Source: Myxococcales bacterium (GTDB lineage: Bacteria > Desulfobacterota_B > Binatia > UBA1149 > SPBQ01). Taken from it: a stretch of DNA of 8,115 bases. The notes beneath the pieces are model-generated. The model was not told where the DNA came from, ran no database searches, and was given only the letters and a program-made list of their open reading frames with translations. Positions 1 to 5,592 of this stretch are shown piece by piece (within the stretch, counting starts at the first letter, position 1; every line of letters starts with the position of its first letter). Made by a program: the position numbers and the translations under genes. The stretch lies in assembly GCA_004525875.1 (NCBI GenBank), contig SPBQ01000089.1, positions 1-8,115 on the forward strand, written 5' to 3'.

Positions 1-54
1 CTCCGACGCCCAAACGCCCGCCATCTCGGGTCGTGCTCGCTCTTCTCTCGTCAA

Positions 55-70
55 CGTACTGTCCAGTACG
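55..70. repeat. Short inverted repeat upstream of argC
   Basis: CGTACTG (55-61) and CAGTACG (64-70) form a perfect 7-bp inverted repeat around a 2-nt centre. As RNA it would fold as about six pairs with a four-base loop. It lies 108 nt before the argC start and no T tract follows. It could be a regulator half-site pair or the end of an upstream transcript. It does not resemble the classical AT-rich ARG box. The rest of positions 1-178 shows no credible gene; open frames there are antisense or offset shadows of argC. Confidence 0.35.
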
Positions 71-149
71 TCTCCTCGCTCATCACTGTGCTTGGCCCGA
101 TCTGACGCGCGCTTGTGCGTCTCGCGACGAGCGTTCACGAAGAGTCTGG

Positions 150-157
150 GCTAGGCT
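150..157 (+). promoter_or_regulatory. Possible -10 element of argC
   Basis: The octamer GCTAGGCT contains TAGGCT (152-157), a plausible TANNNT-type -10 hexamer that would start transcription near 163-165, about 15 nt before the argC ATG. No good -35 hexamer is seen at the usual distance. Closely similar octamers occur in other intergenic regions of this window (2269-2276, 4179-4186, 7116-7123), which supports a shared promoter motif. This is inference from the pattern only. Confidence 0.35.
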
Positions 158-178
158 CCCACGCCGGGAGGGACGGAC

Positions 179-1243
179 ATGCCGAAGGTCGGAATCGTAG
201 GTGCCAGTGGATACATGGGCGGGGAGGCATTGCGCGTGCTGCTCGATCACCCGCAGGCCGAGGTCGCGTGGGCCACGAGCCGAACGCCGGGGCCGATCGC
301 CGAGTCGCACCCGAACCTGTTCGGTACCGGCGTCGAGCTGATCCACCCCGACGATGCGGGCGATTGCGACGTCGCAATGCTGGCGCTGCCGACCGCCGCC
401 TCGATCGCGATGGCGGCGCGCTTCCTCGACCGCGGCGCGCGCGTGATCGACCTCGGCTCCGCGTTCAGGCTCTCGGACCGGGCCGTGTGGGAATCCGTCT
501 ACGGCCAGCAGCATACGAACTGGGCGCTGGCCGAGGAGGCCGTCTACGGTGTGTCGGAGCTGCACGCCGACGAGATCGCGGCTGCGCGGCTGGTGGCCAA
601 CCCCGGCTGCTTCTCCTCGGCCGCCATCCTCGCACTGGCGCCGCTGGTGAGCGAGGGCATCGTCGACGAGCGGCGGCTGGTCGTCGAGGGCTTGTCGGGA
701 ACGGCGGGCGCCGGCGCCGAGCTCGCACGCCCGGCGCATCATCCCGAGATCGGTAACAACCTTGTGGCCTACAACGTGGTCGATCACCGGCACACCTACG
801 AGATGGAGCAGGAGCTGTCGCTGGTGGCCGGACGGGAGGTGTGCGTGCACTTCACGCCCGTGTACGCGCCGATCACGCGAGGCATTCTCGACATCTGTCA
901 TGCTTTCCCGACCGGCAAGGCCTCTCAGGTCTCGCGTGAGGAGCTGCTCGATCTCTACCGGGCCTACTACCGGGATTCGCCGTTCGTTCTGGTCTACGAC
1001 CTGCCGCGCGAAGATGGCGCGTCGTGGCAGTACCGACCCTATCCCTGGCTGAGCGCGGTGACCGGGACCAACTACTGCATGATCGGTCTCGACGTGGACG
1101 CCAAGCGCGGACGCATCGTCGTGTTCTGCGTTCTCGACAGCATCGGCAAGGGCGGGGCGCAGGCGGGTGTCGAGAACATGAATCTGATGTTCGGGCTGGA
1201 GCGCACGACCGGGTTGACCCGGCGTGGCGCGCACCCCGGCTGA
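179..1243 (+). CDS. argC: N-acetyl-gamma-glutamyl-phosphate reductase (ArgC)
   Basis: This cytosolic enzyme reduces N-acetyl-glutamyl-5-phosphate to the semialdehyde with NADPH, the third step of arginine (ornithine) synthesis. The 354 residues begin with the Rossmann motif GIVGASGYMG (5-14). The catalytic cysteine is in NPGCFSSA (Cys144), and the active-site histidine region is HRHTYEMEQ (His203/His205). The C-terminal GKGGAQAG followed by ENMNLMFGL (323-340) is typical of the family, and the length fits. The ATG is set by GGGAGGG at 166-172, 6 nt upstream. No argJ, argB or argD adjoins it; the next gene, 11 nt downstream, is an unrelated membrane protein. The LysY homologue (LysW-dependent lysine or ornithine synthesis) is an alternative that cannot be excluded without lysW context, but ArgC is more likely. 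Confidence 0.95.
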   Translation: MPKVGIVGASGYMGGEALRVLLDHPQAEVAWATSRTPGPIAESHPNLFGTGVELIHPDDAGDCDVAMLALPTAASIAMAARFLDRGARVIDLGSAFRLSDRAVWESVYGQQHTNWALAEEAVYGVSELHADEIAAARLVANPGCFSSAAILALAPLVSEGIVDERRLVVEGLSGTAGAGAELARPAHHPEIGNNLVAYNVVDHRHTYEMEQELSLVAGREVCVHFTPVYAPITRGILDICHAFPTGKASQVSREELLDLYRAYYRDSPFVLVYDLPREDGASWQYRPYPWLSAVTGTNYCMIGLDVDAKRGRIVVFCVLDSIGKGGAQAGVENMNLMFGLERTTGLTRRGAHPG

Positions 1244-1254
1244 GGCGGTGGTCC

Positions 1255-1665
1255 GTGACCCGAGTCGTCATCACCGTGCTCGTGCTCGTTCACCTCGTGG
1301 CGGCGGTCTGGCACGGCGAAGCCCACACCGATCTCGAGATCGATCTGCCGCCGGTGAAAGACGCCTTCGTCTACATCGTGATCGTGAGCGCGCCGATTCT
1401 CGCCGCCGTGCTCGCCTGGACGCGCCGTCTGCGACTGGCGCTGTGGGTGTTCGTGCTATCGATGCTCGGAGCCCTGCTCTTCGGTGTCTACCATCACTAC
1501 ATTCTGATCTCGCCGGACAACGTTGCCCATCTACCGCCCGGCAGCCCCGGGTCGCACTCCCACTTCATCGATAGTGCGGCCGCGATCGCGATCCTCGAGC
1601 TGAGTTCGGTCGCCTACGGTGTCCTCTGCCTGGTCCGCGGGCCGCGTGCTGGGGCGGACCGGTAA
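1255..1665 (+). CDS. Histidine-rich four-helix membrane protein, unknown function
   Basis: I do not recognise the family. The 136-residue product starts at GTG 1255, with GAGG (1242-1245) overlapping the argC stop 9 nt upstream, so translation may be coupled to argC. Four hydrophobic segments are visible, at about residues 4-19, 37-55, 61-84 and 108-127. Eight histidines cluster at membrane boundaries: His13, His20, His24, the YHHY pair (His80/81), His92 and HSH (His101/103). This arrangement would suit binding of a metal or haem, but no named haem or copper motif is present. The long offset reading that begins inside argC is rejected because it overlaps a certain gene. Reality as a gene is likely; function is unknown. 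Confidence 0.75.
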   Translation: MTRVVITVLVLVHLVAAVWHGEAHTDLEIDLPPVKDAFVYIVIVSAPILAAVLAWTRRLRLALWVFVLSMLGALLFGVYHHYILISPDNVAHLPPGSPGSHSHFIDSAAAIAILELSSVAYGVLCLVRGPRAGADR

Positions 1666-1690
1666 GAAGGGCGGGCCTGTAGACGGATAG

Positions 1691-1702
1691 GCGCCCGGGC
1701 GC
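1691..1702. terminator. GC palindrome, possible terminator after the argC pair
   Basis: GCGCCCGGGCGC is a perfect 12-bp palindrome 25 nt after the stop of the membrane protein gene. It could form a short strong hairpin but lacks a U tract and a proper loop, so it is only a weak terminator candidate. The remainder of 1666-1787 is very GC-rich. It holds one further small hairpin, GCCG (1732-1735) pairing with CGGC (1740-1743), and no gene. Confidence 0.25.
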
Positions 1703-1787
1703 TCAGGTCGCGCGCTGCCGCCACCGTGCCGAAAGATCGGCGGCCGGCCGGGCGGCGGTGTTACGATGGAAGGTTCCGGAGCCGATC

Positions 1788-2243
1788 ATGCCGGATCATC
1801 CCGAACAGACCGTTCTCCTCCCCGACCCGCAGGCTAGACGCCGTGCGGCCGTGTTGCTGGGCGTGGTCGCGGTCGTCGGCTCGGCCGTGATCATCGTCTC
1901 GCAGAGCTATCTGGCAGCGCTCACCCAGCAGGCCGCGACGATGCCGGAGGTGGCCATCGAACGGTTCCGGACGTTCGTCCGTAACTTCGCCCTCCTCGGC
2001 TCCTTCGGATTGCTGGCAGTGGCGGTGTGGCTTCGCTCGTTCGCGCAGCAGGCGCTCGAGGAGGAGCGCTTCCCACCGTCGACGGCGCGCGTGATCCGAC
2101 CCACGCCGGTGGTCACCGGTTATCCCGCCCGGTTGCGGGCCCGCTTCGGCCTGCTTTGCTCGTTCCTGCTGATAGTCTCGGCAATGGCACTGCCGATTTC
2201 GCTCTTGTCGCTGTTCGCGGCCCTCGAAGCGTCGCTCCGCTGA
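1788..2243 (+). CDS. Three-helix membrane protein, unknown function
   Basis: A 151-residue protein from ATG 1788; CGGAG (about 1777-1781) lies 6 nt upstream. An in-frame GTG at 1758 would add ten residues and is less attractive. Hydrophobic helices are at about residues 20-44, 66-84 and 119-145. Between helices two and three is a charged stretch, EEERFPPSTARVIRPTPVVTG (91-111 without its ends), with a proline-rich core. From memory such a loop recurs in small bacterial membrane proteins of undefined role, but I cannot name a family. The N-terminus is hydrophilic and lacks a signal peptide. The 180-aa antisense frame covering the same stretch is a GC-rich shadow. The gene is likely real; no function is assigned. 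Confidence 0.75.
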   Translation: MPDHPEQTVLLPDPQARRRAAVLLGVVAVVGSAVIIVSQSYLAALTQQAATMPEVAIERFRTFVRNFALLGSFGLLAVAVWLRSFAQQALEEERFPPSTARVIRPTPVVTGYPARLRARFGLLCSFLLIVSAMALPISLLSLFAALEASLR

Positions 2244-2268
2244 CGCGTCGCGGCCGGTCGCTTCGTCC

Positions 2269-2276
2269 GCTATTCT
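2269..2276 (+). promoter_or_regulatory. Possible -10 element before the 54-aa gene
   Basis: GCTATTCT contains TATTCT (2271-2276), which matches the bacterial -10 consensus at four of six positions. It would give a leader of about 54 nt for the ATG at 2337. No -35 match is seen at 16-18 nt spacing. It belongs to the CTANNCT-like set described in the findings. Confidence 0.35.
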
Positions 2277-2336
2277 GAGCACTTGCGACGCGCGGCCGTC
2301 CACAGCTCGGTGCGTGCGCGTGAGGAGGATGCGAGG

Positions 2337-2501
2337 ATGAACAAGGAATGCGCTCGGAGGCAGGCACGCACGCGGTTCGTGGTACTGACGGCGGCCGGGA
2401 TCGCCACTCTTCTGTTCCTGCTCCCGCTGAGTTTCCAGGCGGTTCCGGGCGATTCCTTGCAGGCGCTCTGCGCCGGCGCCGCATCAACCGCTAGCGATTG
2501 A
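2337..2501 (+). CDS. 54-residue single-pass membrane protein
   Basis: A short gene starting at ATG 2337 and preceded by an excellent Shine-Dalgarno sequence, GAGGAGG (2322-2328), with 8 nt spacing. The in-frame TTG at 2283 is not needed. The product has a basic N-terminus (residues 2-13 with Lys3, Arg7, Arg8, Arg11, Arg13), one hydrophobic segment (about 14-31) and a short polar tail with Cys45. The positive charges before the helix suggest either a signal peptide or an anchor with the tail outside. A possible promoter (TATTCT at 2271) lies upstream and a weak 6-bp hairpin follows the stop (2504-2522). No homologue is recognised. The strong ribosome binding site is the main argument that it is translated. 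Confidence 0.6.
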   Translation: MNKECARRQARTRFVVLTAAGIATLLFLLPLSFQAVPGDSLQALCAGAASTASD

Positions 2502-2503
2502 CG

Positions 2504-2522
2504 ATCGACACCGGGGGTCGAT
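2504..2522 (+). terminator. Weak hairpin after the 54-aa gene
   Basis: ATCGAC (2504-2509) pairs with GTCGAT (2517-2522) around a 7-nt loop, directly after the stop at 2501. There is no T run, so intrinsic termination is doubtful. The rest of 2523-2622 shows no gene or clear promoter. Confidence 0.2.
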
Positions 2523-2622
2523 AGCGACTCTAAACGCGTCTGAACGCCCGCCCCATAGCCGACCGCTGAACCGCCGCCGCGGCCACTTGCGACGTCGGAA
2601 CGAAGCGGAGAAAACGTGCGGG

Positions 2623-3444
2623 GTGAAGGATCTTCCCTGCCTGCTCCGTGTGTGCCTGATCGTGGTCGTGACCCTGACCGCGACGATACTGCCGAGGGTC
2701 GCCTGCGCCGAGCAGGAGACCGTCATCTTGCTGCACGGCCTGTTTCGCACCTCACGTTCGATGTCCGCCATGGAGGCGGTGCTGCGCGAGCACGGCTTCC
2801 ATGTCATCAACGTGGGCTACCCCTCGCTCGACGAGCCTATCGAGCGCCACGCCGATCTCGTGCGCGACGTGATCGCGGAGTGCTGCGCGGGGGGCGAGCG
2901 TGTTCACTTCGTGACGCACTCGATGGGCGGCATCATCGTACGCTACTATCTCGCGAGCGCCGACGTCGACAATCTCGGCCGCGTCGTGATGCTGAGCCCG
3001 CCCAACAAGGGCAGCGAGGTGATCGATGCGTTCGACGGCACAGCGCTCTTTGATAGAGGCGCGGGACCAGGGGCGGGGCAGCTGGCCACCGGCGAGAACG
3101 GCCTGGCCTCCAAGCTCGGACCGGTGGAGTTCGAGCTCGGCGTCATCACCGGCAACAAGACCATCAATCCGTTGTTCTCCTGGATGATTCCCGGCGACGA
3201 CGACGGCGCGGTCTCGGTGGAAAACGCCAAGGTTGCGGGCATGGCCGACTTCATCGTCGTGCCGTACACGCACACGTTCATCATGAACGCCGAGGAGGTT
3301 CACCGGCAGACGGTCCATTTCCTGCGAAGCGGCCGCTTCGACCACTCGGCCTCGGCCGAGCGCGAGGCCTCAGCCGAGAGCGAGCCCGATCTCGAGTCCG
3401 ACCTCACGACAGCCCCCGAGACCGAGATCGAGCGAGTCGAATGA
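2623..3444 (+). CDS. Secreted alpha/beta-hydrolase (lipase/esterase-like)
   Basis: A serine hydrolase of the alpha/beta fold, probably acting on lipid or ester substrates outside the cytoplasm. From GTG 2623 the 273-residue product has a signal peptide (hydrophobic core about 7-23, cleavage after Ala-Cys-Ala, residue 29). The mature part opens with the oxyanion motif LLHGL (36-40). The nucleophile elbow is THSMGG (98-103), with Ser100. His217 in YTHTF is the likely catalytic histidine, and an acidic residue in GDDDG (191-195) may complete the triad. PPNKGS (126-131) is typical of PGAP1/lipase-like hydrolases. The last 33 residues are a low-complexity tail rich in Glu, Ser and Ala. An upstream in-frame TTG at 2587 would spoil the signal peptide, so GTG is preferred. 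It converges with the TrpF-like gene, 20 nt between stops. The natural substrate cannot be told. Confidence 0.85.
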   Translation: MKDLPCLLRVCLIVVVTLTATILPRVACAEQETVILLHGLFRTSRSMSAMEAVLREHGFHVINVGYPSLDEPIERHADLVRDVIAECCAGGERVHFVTHSMGGIIVRYYLASADVDNLGRVVMLSPPNKGSEVIDAFDGTALFDRGAGPGAGQLATGENGLASKLGPVEFELGVITGNKTINPLFSWMIPGDDDGAVSVENAKVAGMADFIVVPYTHTFIMNAEEVHRQTVHFLRSGRFDHSASAEREASAESEPDLESDLTTAPETEIERVE

Positions 3445-3464
3445 GTGGCGTGTCCGTGTGCTGG

Positions 3465-4151
3465 TCAGGCGACCGAGATCGCGTCGAACGCTCCGCTGGC
3501 CGCATCGAGGAACCGACGCACGCGCTCGCGGTCCTTGCGGCCGTCGCGCGCCTCGACGCCTGTGTGCGTGTCGACGCCGGCGGGCCCGACCTGCCGGATC
3601 GCATTGCCCACGTTGTCGGGCGTGAGCCCGCCGGCGAGGATCACCGGACGTGTGGAGAGCTCGACCAGCCGCCGGCTGATCGACCAGTCGTGCGTCTTGC
3701 CCGTGGCCCCGCTAGCGCCGGTGCTCGAATCGTGAGTGTCGGTGATGAAGGCGTCGACGTACGCCGACTGCATCTGCACCGCCCGCTCGAGGCGGTCGAG
3801 GTCGTCGCCGTGCACGACGAGGCTCTTGATGACGGCCACGTCGGCCGCGATGCGGGCCAGCCGCTCGAGCTCCACCGTCGGGACCTCGCCGTGGAGCTGC
3901 ACGATCGACACGCCGAGCTGCCGGCACAACGCCAGCACGTCGTCTGCGCGATCGAGATACGTGATCAGGACGCCGCCGGCGGGGGGCGCGAGCGCGGCGA
4001 TGATCGCCGCCGCCTCGATCTCCGTCAGATCTTCGCGATGGACCGGTAGGCGAAGCGGGAAGCCGAGATGACGGACGCCGCAGTCGACGAGCAACTCGGC
4101 CTCGGCGCGGTCGATCACGCCCGCGATCTGGATGAAACGCTCGAACCGCAT
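3465..4151 (-). CDS. TrpF-like (phosphoribosylanthranilate isomerase family) barrel lacking the catalytic Cys
   Basis: The 228-residue product has the fold signature of TrpF, which isomerises phosphoribosylanthranilate in tryptophan synthesis: VQLHG (84-88), the Asp of ITDT (Asp138, position of the general base), GATGKTHDW (148-156), LAGGLTPDNV (172-181) and GVDTHTGVE (192-200). The N-terminal KICG motif, whose Cys is the general acid, is replaced by IQIAG (7-11), with Ala10 in place of Cys. The usual SPR phosphate/substrate loop near residue 35 is also not recognisable. The start is ATG 4151, with GAGGG 8 nt upstream; the longer frame to 4298 runs into the divergent gene and is rejected. No other trp gene is nearby. 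It is either a diverged paralogue with a different substrate or an enzyme of reduced activity, so I withhold the name trpF. Confidence 0.85.
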   Translation of the reverse strand: MRFERFIQIAGVIDRAEAELLVDCGVRHLGFPLRLPVHREDLTEIEAAAIIAALAPPAGGVLITYLDRADDVLALCRQLGVSIVQLHGEVPTVELERLARIAADVAVIKSLVVHGDDLDRLERAVQMQSAYVDAFITDTHDSSTGASGATGKTHDWSISRRLVELSTRPVILAGGLTPDNVGNAIRQVGPAGVDTHTGVEARDGRKDRERVRRFLDAASGAFDAISVA

Positions 4152-4156
4152 CGGTG

Positions 4157-4186
4157 TTGCCCTCAGAGGATATCCTGCGCTAGCCT
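4157..4186 (+). promoter_or_regulatory. Candidate promoter in the divergent TrpF-like/VOC region
   Basis: TTGCCC (4157-4162) and TAGCCT (4181-4186) form a -35/-10 pair with an 18-nt spacer for plus-strand transcription, starting near 4193. Inside the spacer lies the perfect 10-bp palindrome AGGATATCCT (4167-4176), which presents TATCCT, a -10-like hexamer, on both strands. On the minus strand this would start transcription just before the TrpF-like ATG. It could instead be an operator. The whole divergent interval is only 115 nt. Confidence 0.4.
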
Positions 4187-4266
4187 GCCGGCCATGACGA
4201 GGGATTCGCGATGGCATCCGAGGCGCCGAGCGTGGGCGGGCCGGTCGGCGATGAGGAGATCGTAAG

Positions 4267-4746
4267 ATGGCCGTCGAGGTAGAAGGAGTCGACCACATCT
4301 ACATCACCGTGAACGACCTGGCGGTCTCCGAGTCGTTCTACGACGAGGTCATGCGGTTTCTCGATTTTCGCAAAGGGACGCTGGCGGTCGGCGGTGACCC
4401 GCACTGTCACTACTTCAATCGCGTGATGCAGCTCACGATCCGGCCGGCCAAGGCGGCGGGACGCCACGATCCGTATGCGCCAGGCCTGCACCACCTCTGC
4501 CTGCGGGTGGCCGGGCGTGACGCCGTCGACGAGGCTCACCGCGGCCTGCGGGCTCTCGGTATCGAAGCGTCCGACCCGTGTCTCTATCCGCAGTACGCCG
4601 ACGACTACTATGCGACGTTCTTTGCCGATCCCGACGGCATACGGCTCGAGATCGTCGCGATGCGCGCGATGCGGGCGCTGGTTCGTGATCGCTGGGACGA
4701 GCTCGACGTGTTCGAGGATCCACTGAGCGCCAAGGGGCTGGTGTGA
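4267..4746 (+). CDS. VOC-family (glyoxalase/dioxygenase-type) metalloprotein
   Basis: A 159-residue single-module vicinal-oxygen-chelate protein. VDHIYITVNDL (8-18) opens the first beta-alpha-beta-beta-beta unit with metal ligand His10. GLHHLCLRV (73-81) opens the second with His75/His76. FFADPDGIRLEIV (118-130) ends it, with Glu128 as the last ligand. All expected ligand positions are present, so it is probably an active metal enzyme; glyoxalase, dioxygenase, epimerase and thiol-transferase activities all occur in this superfamily. The start is ATG 4267, with GAGGAG (about 4253-4258) 8 nt upstream. The MOSC gene follows after 4 nt, indicating co-translation. The reaction cannot be assigned from sequence. 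Confidence 0.9.
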   Translation: MAVEVEGVDHIYITVNDLAVSESFYDEVMRFLDFRKGTLAVGGDPHCHYFNRVMQLTIRPAKAAGRHDPYAPGLHHLCLRVAGRDAVDEAHRGLRALGIEASDPCLYPQYADDYYATFFADPDGIRLEIVAMRAMRALVRDRWDELDVFEDPLSAKGLV

Positions 4747-4750
4747 CGCC

Positions 4751-5401
4751 GTGAGGCTGGTCTCCGTCAACGTCGGCATGCCGCGGCTGCTCACCCGGCT
4801 CGGCCGGACGGTGAAGACCGGCATCGGCAAGTCGCCGGTTTCTGGGAGGGTCCAGGTGTCGCGAACCGGGATCGAGGGCGACGGCCAGGCCGATCTCGAC
4901 AGCCATGGCGGCGTCGACATGGCCGTCCACGGCTATCCGTTCGAGCACTACGCCTACTGGCAGCGGGAGCTCGCGCGCGAAGAAGAGATGTCGCCGGGCC
5001 AGTTCGGAGAAAACCTCACGGTCGAGGGCGCGACCGAGCGGGATCTGCGCATCGGCGACGTGGTGCGGGTGGGAAGCGCGCTGCTCGAGGTGTCGCAGCC
5101 GCGCATCCCCTGCGTGAAGCTGGCGATGCGCATGGAGCTGGCCGCGTTCCCAAAGATGTTCCTCGCCAGCGGCAAGGTCGGCTTCTACTTCCGGGTGCTG
5201 GAGGAAGGCGAGATCGGCGCGGGCGACACGATCGAGTGGGAACGCAGACCCGACGATTCGATGACCGTCCGCGAGGTTGCCGGGCTCGTGACGTTCGAGC
5301 CCCACCAGGCCGAGACCGTGCGCCGCGCGGCCGGACTCGCCGCGCTCTCGCTGGAGTGGCGTGAACGTTTCACGAGCGCGCTCGCGAAGATCGACGGATA
5401 G
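4751..5401 (+). CDS. MOSC-domain protein, YiiM type
   Basis: MOSC proteins are soluble carriers or reductases built around a molybdenum-cofactor/sulfur-binding beta barrel; the E. coli relative YiiM acts with molybdopterin in reducing N-hydroxylated bases. The 216 residues show GDGQADLDSHGGVDMAVHGY (43-62), FGENLTVEG (85-93) and the conserved cysteine in QPRIPCVKL (Cys121). A helical C-terminal extension, from about 172, matches the 3-alpha domain of the YiiM branch. It starts at GTG 4751, 4 nt after the VOC stop, so the two genes form a tight pair. A hairpin at 5410-5430 may end the transcript. The family call is firm; the substrate is unknown. Confidence 0.9.
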   Translation: MRLVSVNVGMPRLLTRLGRTVKTGIGKSPVSGRVQVSRTGIEGDGQADLDSHGGVDMAVHGYPFEHYAYWQRELAREEEMSPGQFGENLTVEGATERDLRIGDVVRVGSALLEVSQPRIPCVKLAMRMELAAFPKMFLASGKVGFYFRVLEEGEIGAGDTIEWERRPDDSMTVREVAGLVTFEPHQAETVRRAAGLAALSLEWRERFTSALAKIDG

Positions 5402-5409
5402 ATGCCGAT

Positions 5410-5430
5410 GCAGTCGCGCGCTCGCGCTGC
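5410..5430 (+). terminator. GC-rich stem-loop after the VOC-MOSC pair
   Basis: GCAG (5410-5413) plus CGCG (5415-5418) pairs with CGCG (5423-5426) plus CTGC (5427-5430): eight pairs with one bulged T (5414) and a four-base loop. It begins 9 nt after the MOSC stop. There is no U tract, only a short AT-rich patch a few bases on. Its position favours a transcript end or 3' stabilising hairpin. Confidence 0.4.
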
Positions 5431-5435
5431 ACGTA

Positions 5436-5445
5436 GAAATATTTC
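5436..5445. promoter_or_regulatory. AT-rich palindrome GAAATATTTC
   Basis: A perfect 10-bp palindrome and the most AT-rich spot of the window. It stands alone among GC-rich DNA between the MOSC hairpin and the next palindrome. It could be a regulator site or a melting point; no regulator can be named. Confidence 0.3.
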
Positions 5446-5458
5446 ACCAGAACTGAAG

Positions 5459-5470
5459 GCATCGCGATGC
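5459..5470. promoter_or_regulatory. Perfect 12-bp palindrome GCATCGCGATGC
   Basis: Fully self-complementary, 13 nt after the AT-rich palindrome. A dimeric regulator could bind here. Chance occurrence is possible in G+C-rich DNA, so confidence as an operator is low. Confidence 0.3.
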
Positions 5471-5592
5471 TCCGTCGTCAAACCGACAAAGCGATCTAGC
5501 GACCGGAGCGGAGGCTGCGTCATGCCATGTCGCGGGTAGCGCGCTCTGCGGGCGATTCGCACTCGCAATCCGGCCGCCGGTTCGCAAGAGCT

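Noticed and set aside
83..1234. 383-codon open frame on the minus strand
   Set aside because: It is antisense to the certain argC gene. Its composition (many His, Arg, Asp, Val in GC-driven patterns) and lack of any motif mark it as a shadow frame.
1761..2303. 180-codon minus-strand frame
   Set aside because: It is antisense to the three-helix membrane protein. The Arg/Glu/Gln-rich product is what hydrophobic codons give in antisense; no start signal or motif supports it.
3465..4298. Longer N-terminus for the TrpF-like protein
   Set aside because: The extra 49 residues are Arg/Pro/Ser-rich and overlap the divergent VOC start and the shared promoter. ATG 4151 has a good Shine-Dalgarno sequence and begins at the first barrel strand.
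4433..5305. 290-codon minus-strand frame over the VOC and MOSC genes
   Set aside because: Both plus-strand genes have clear family motifs; the antisense frame has none.
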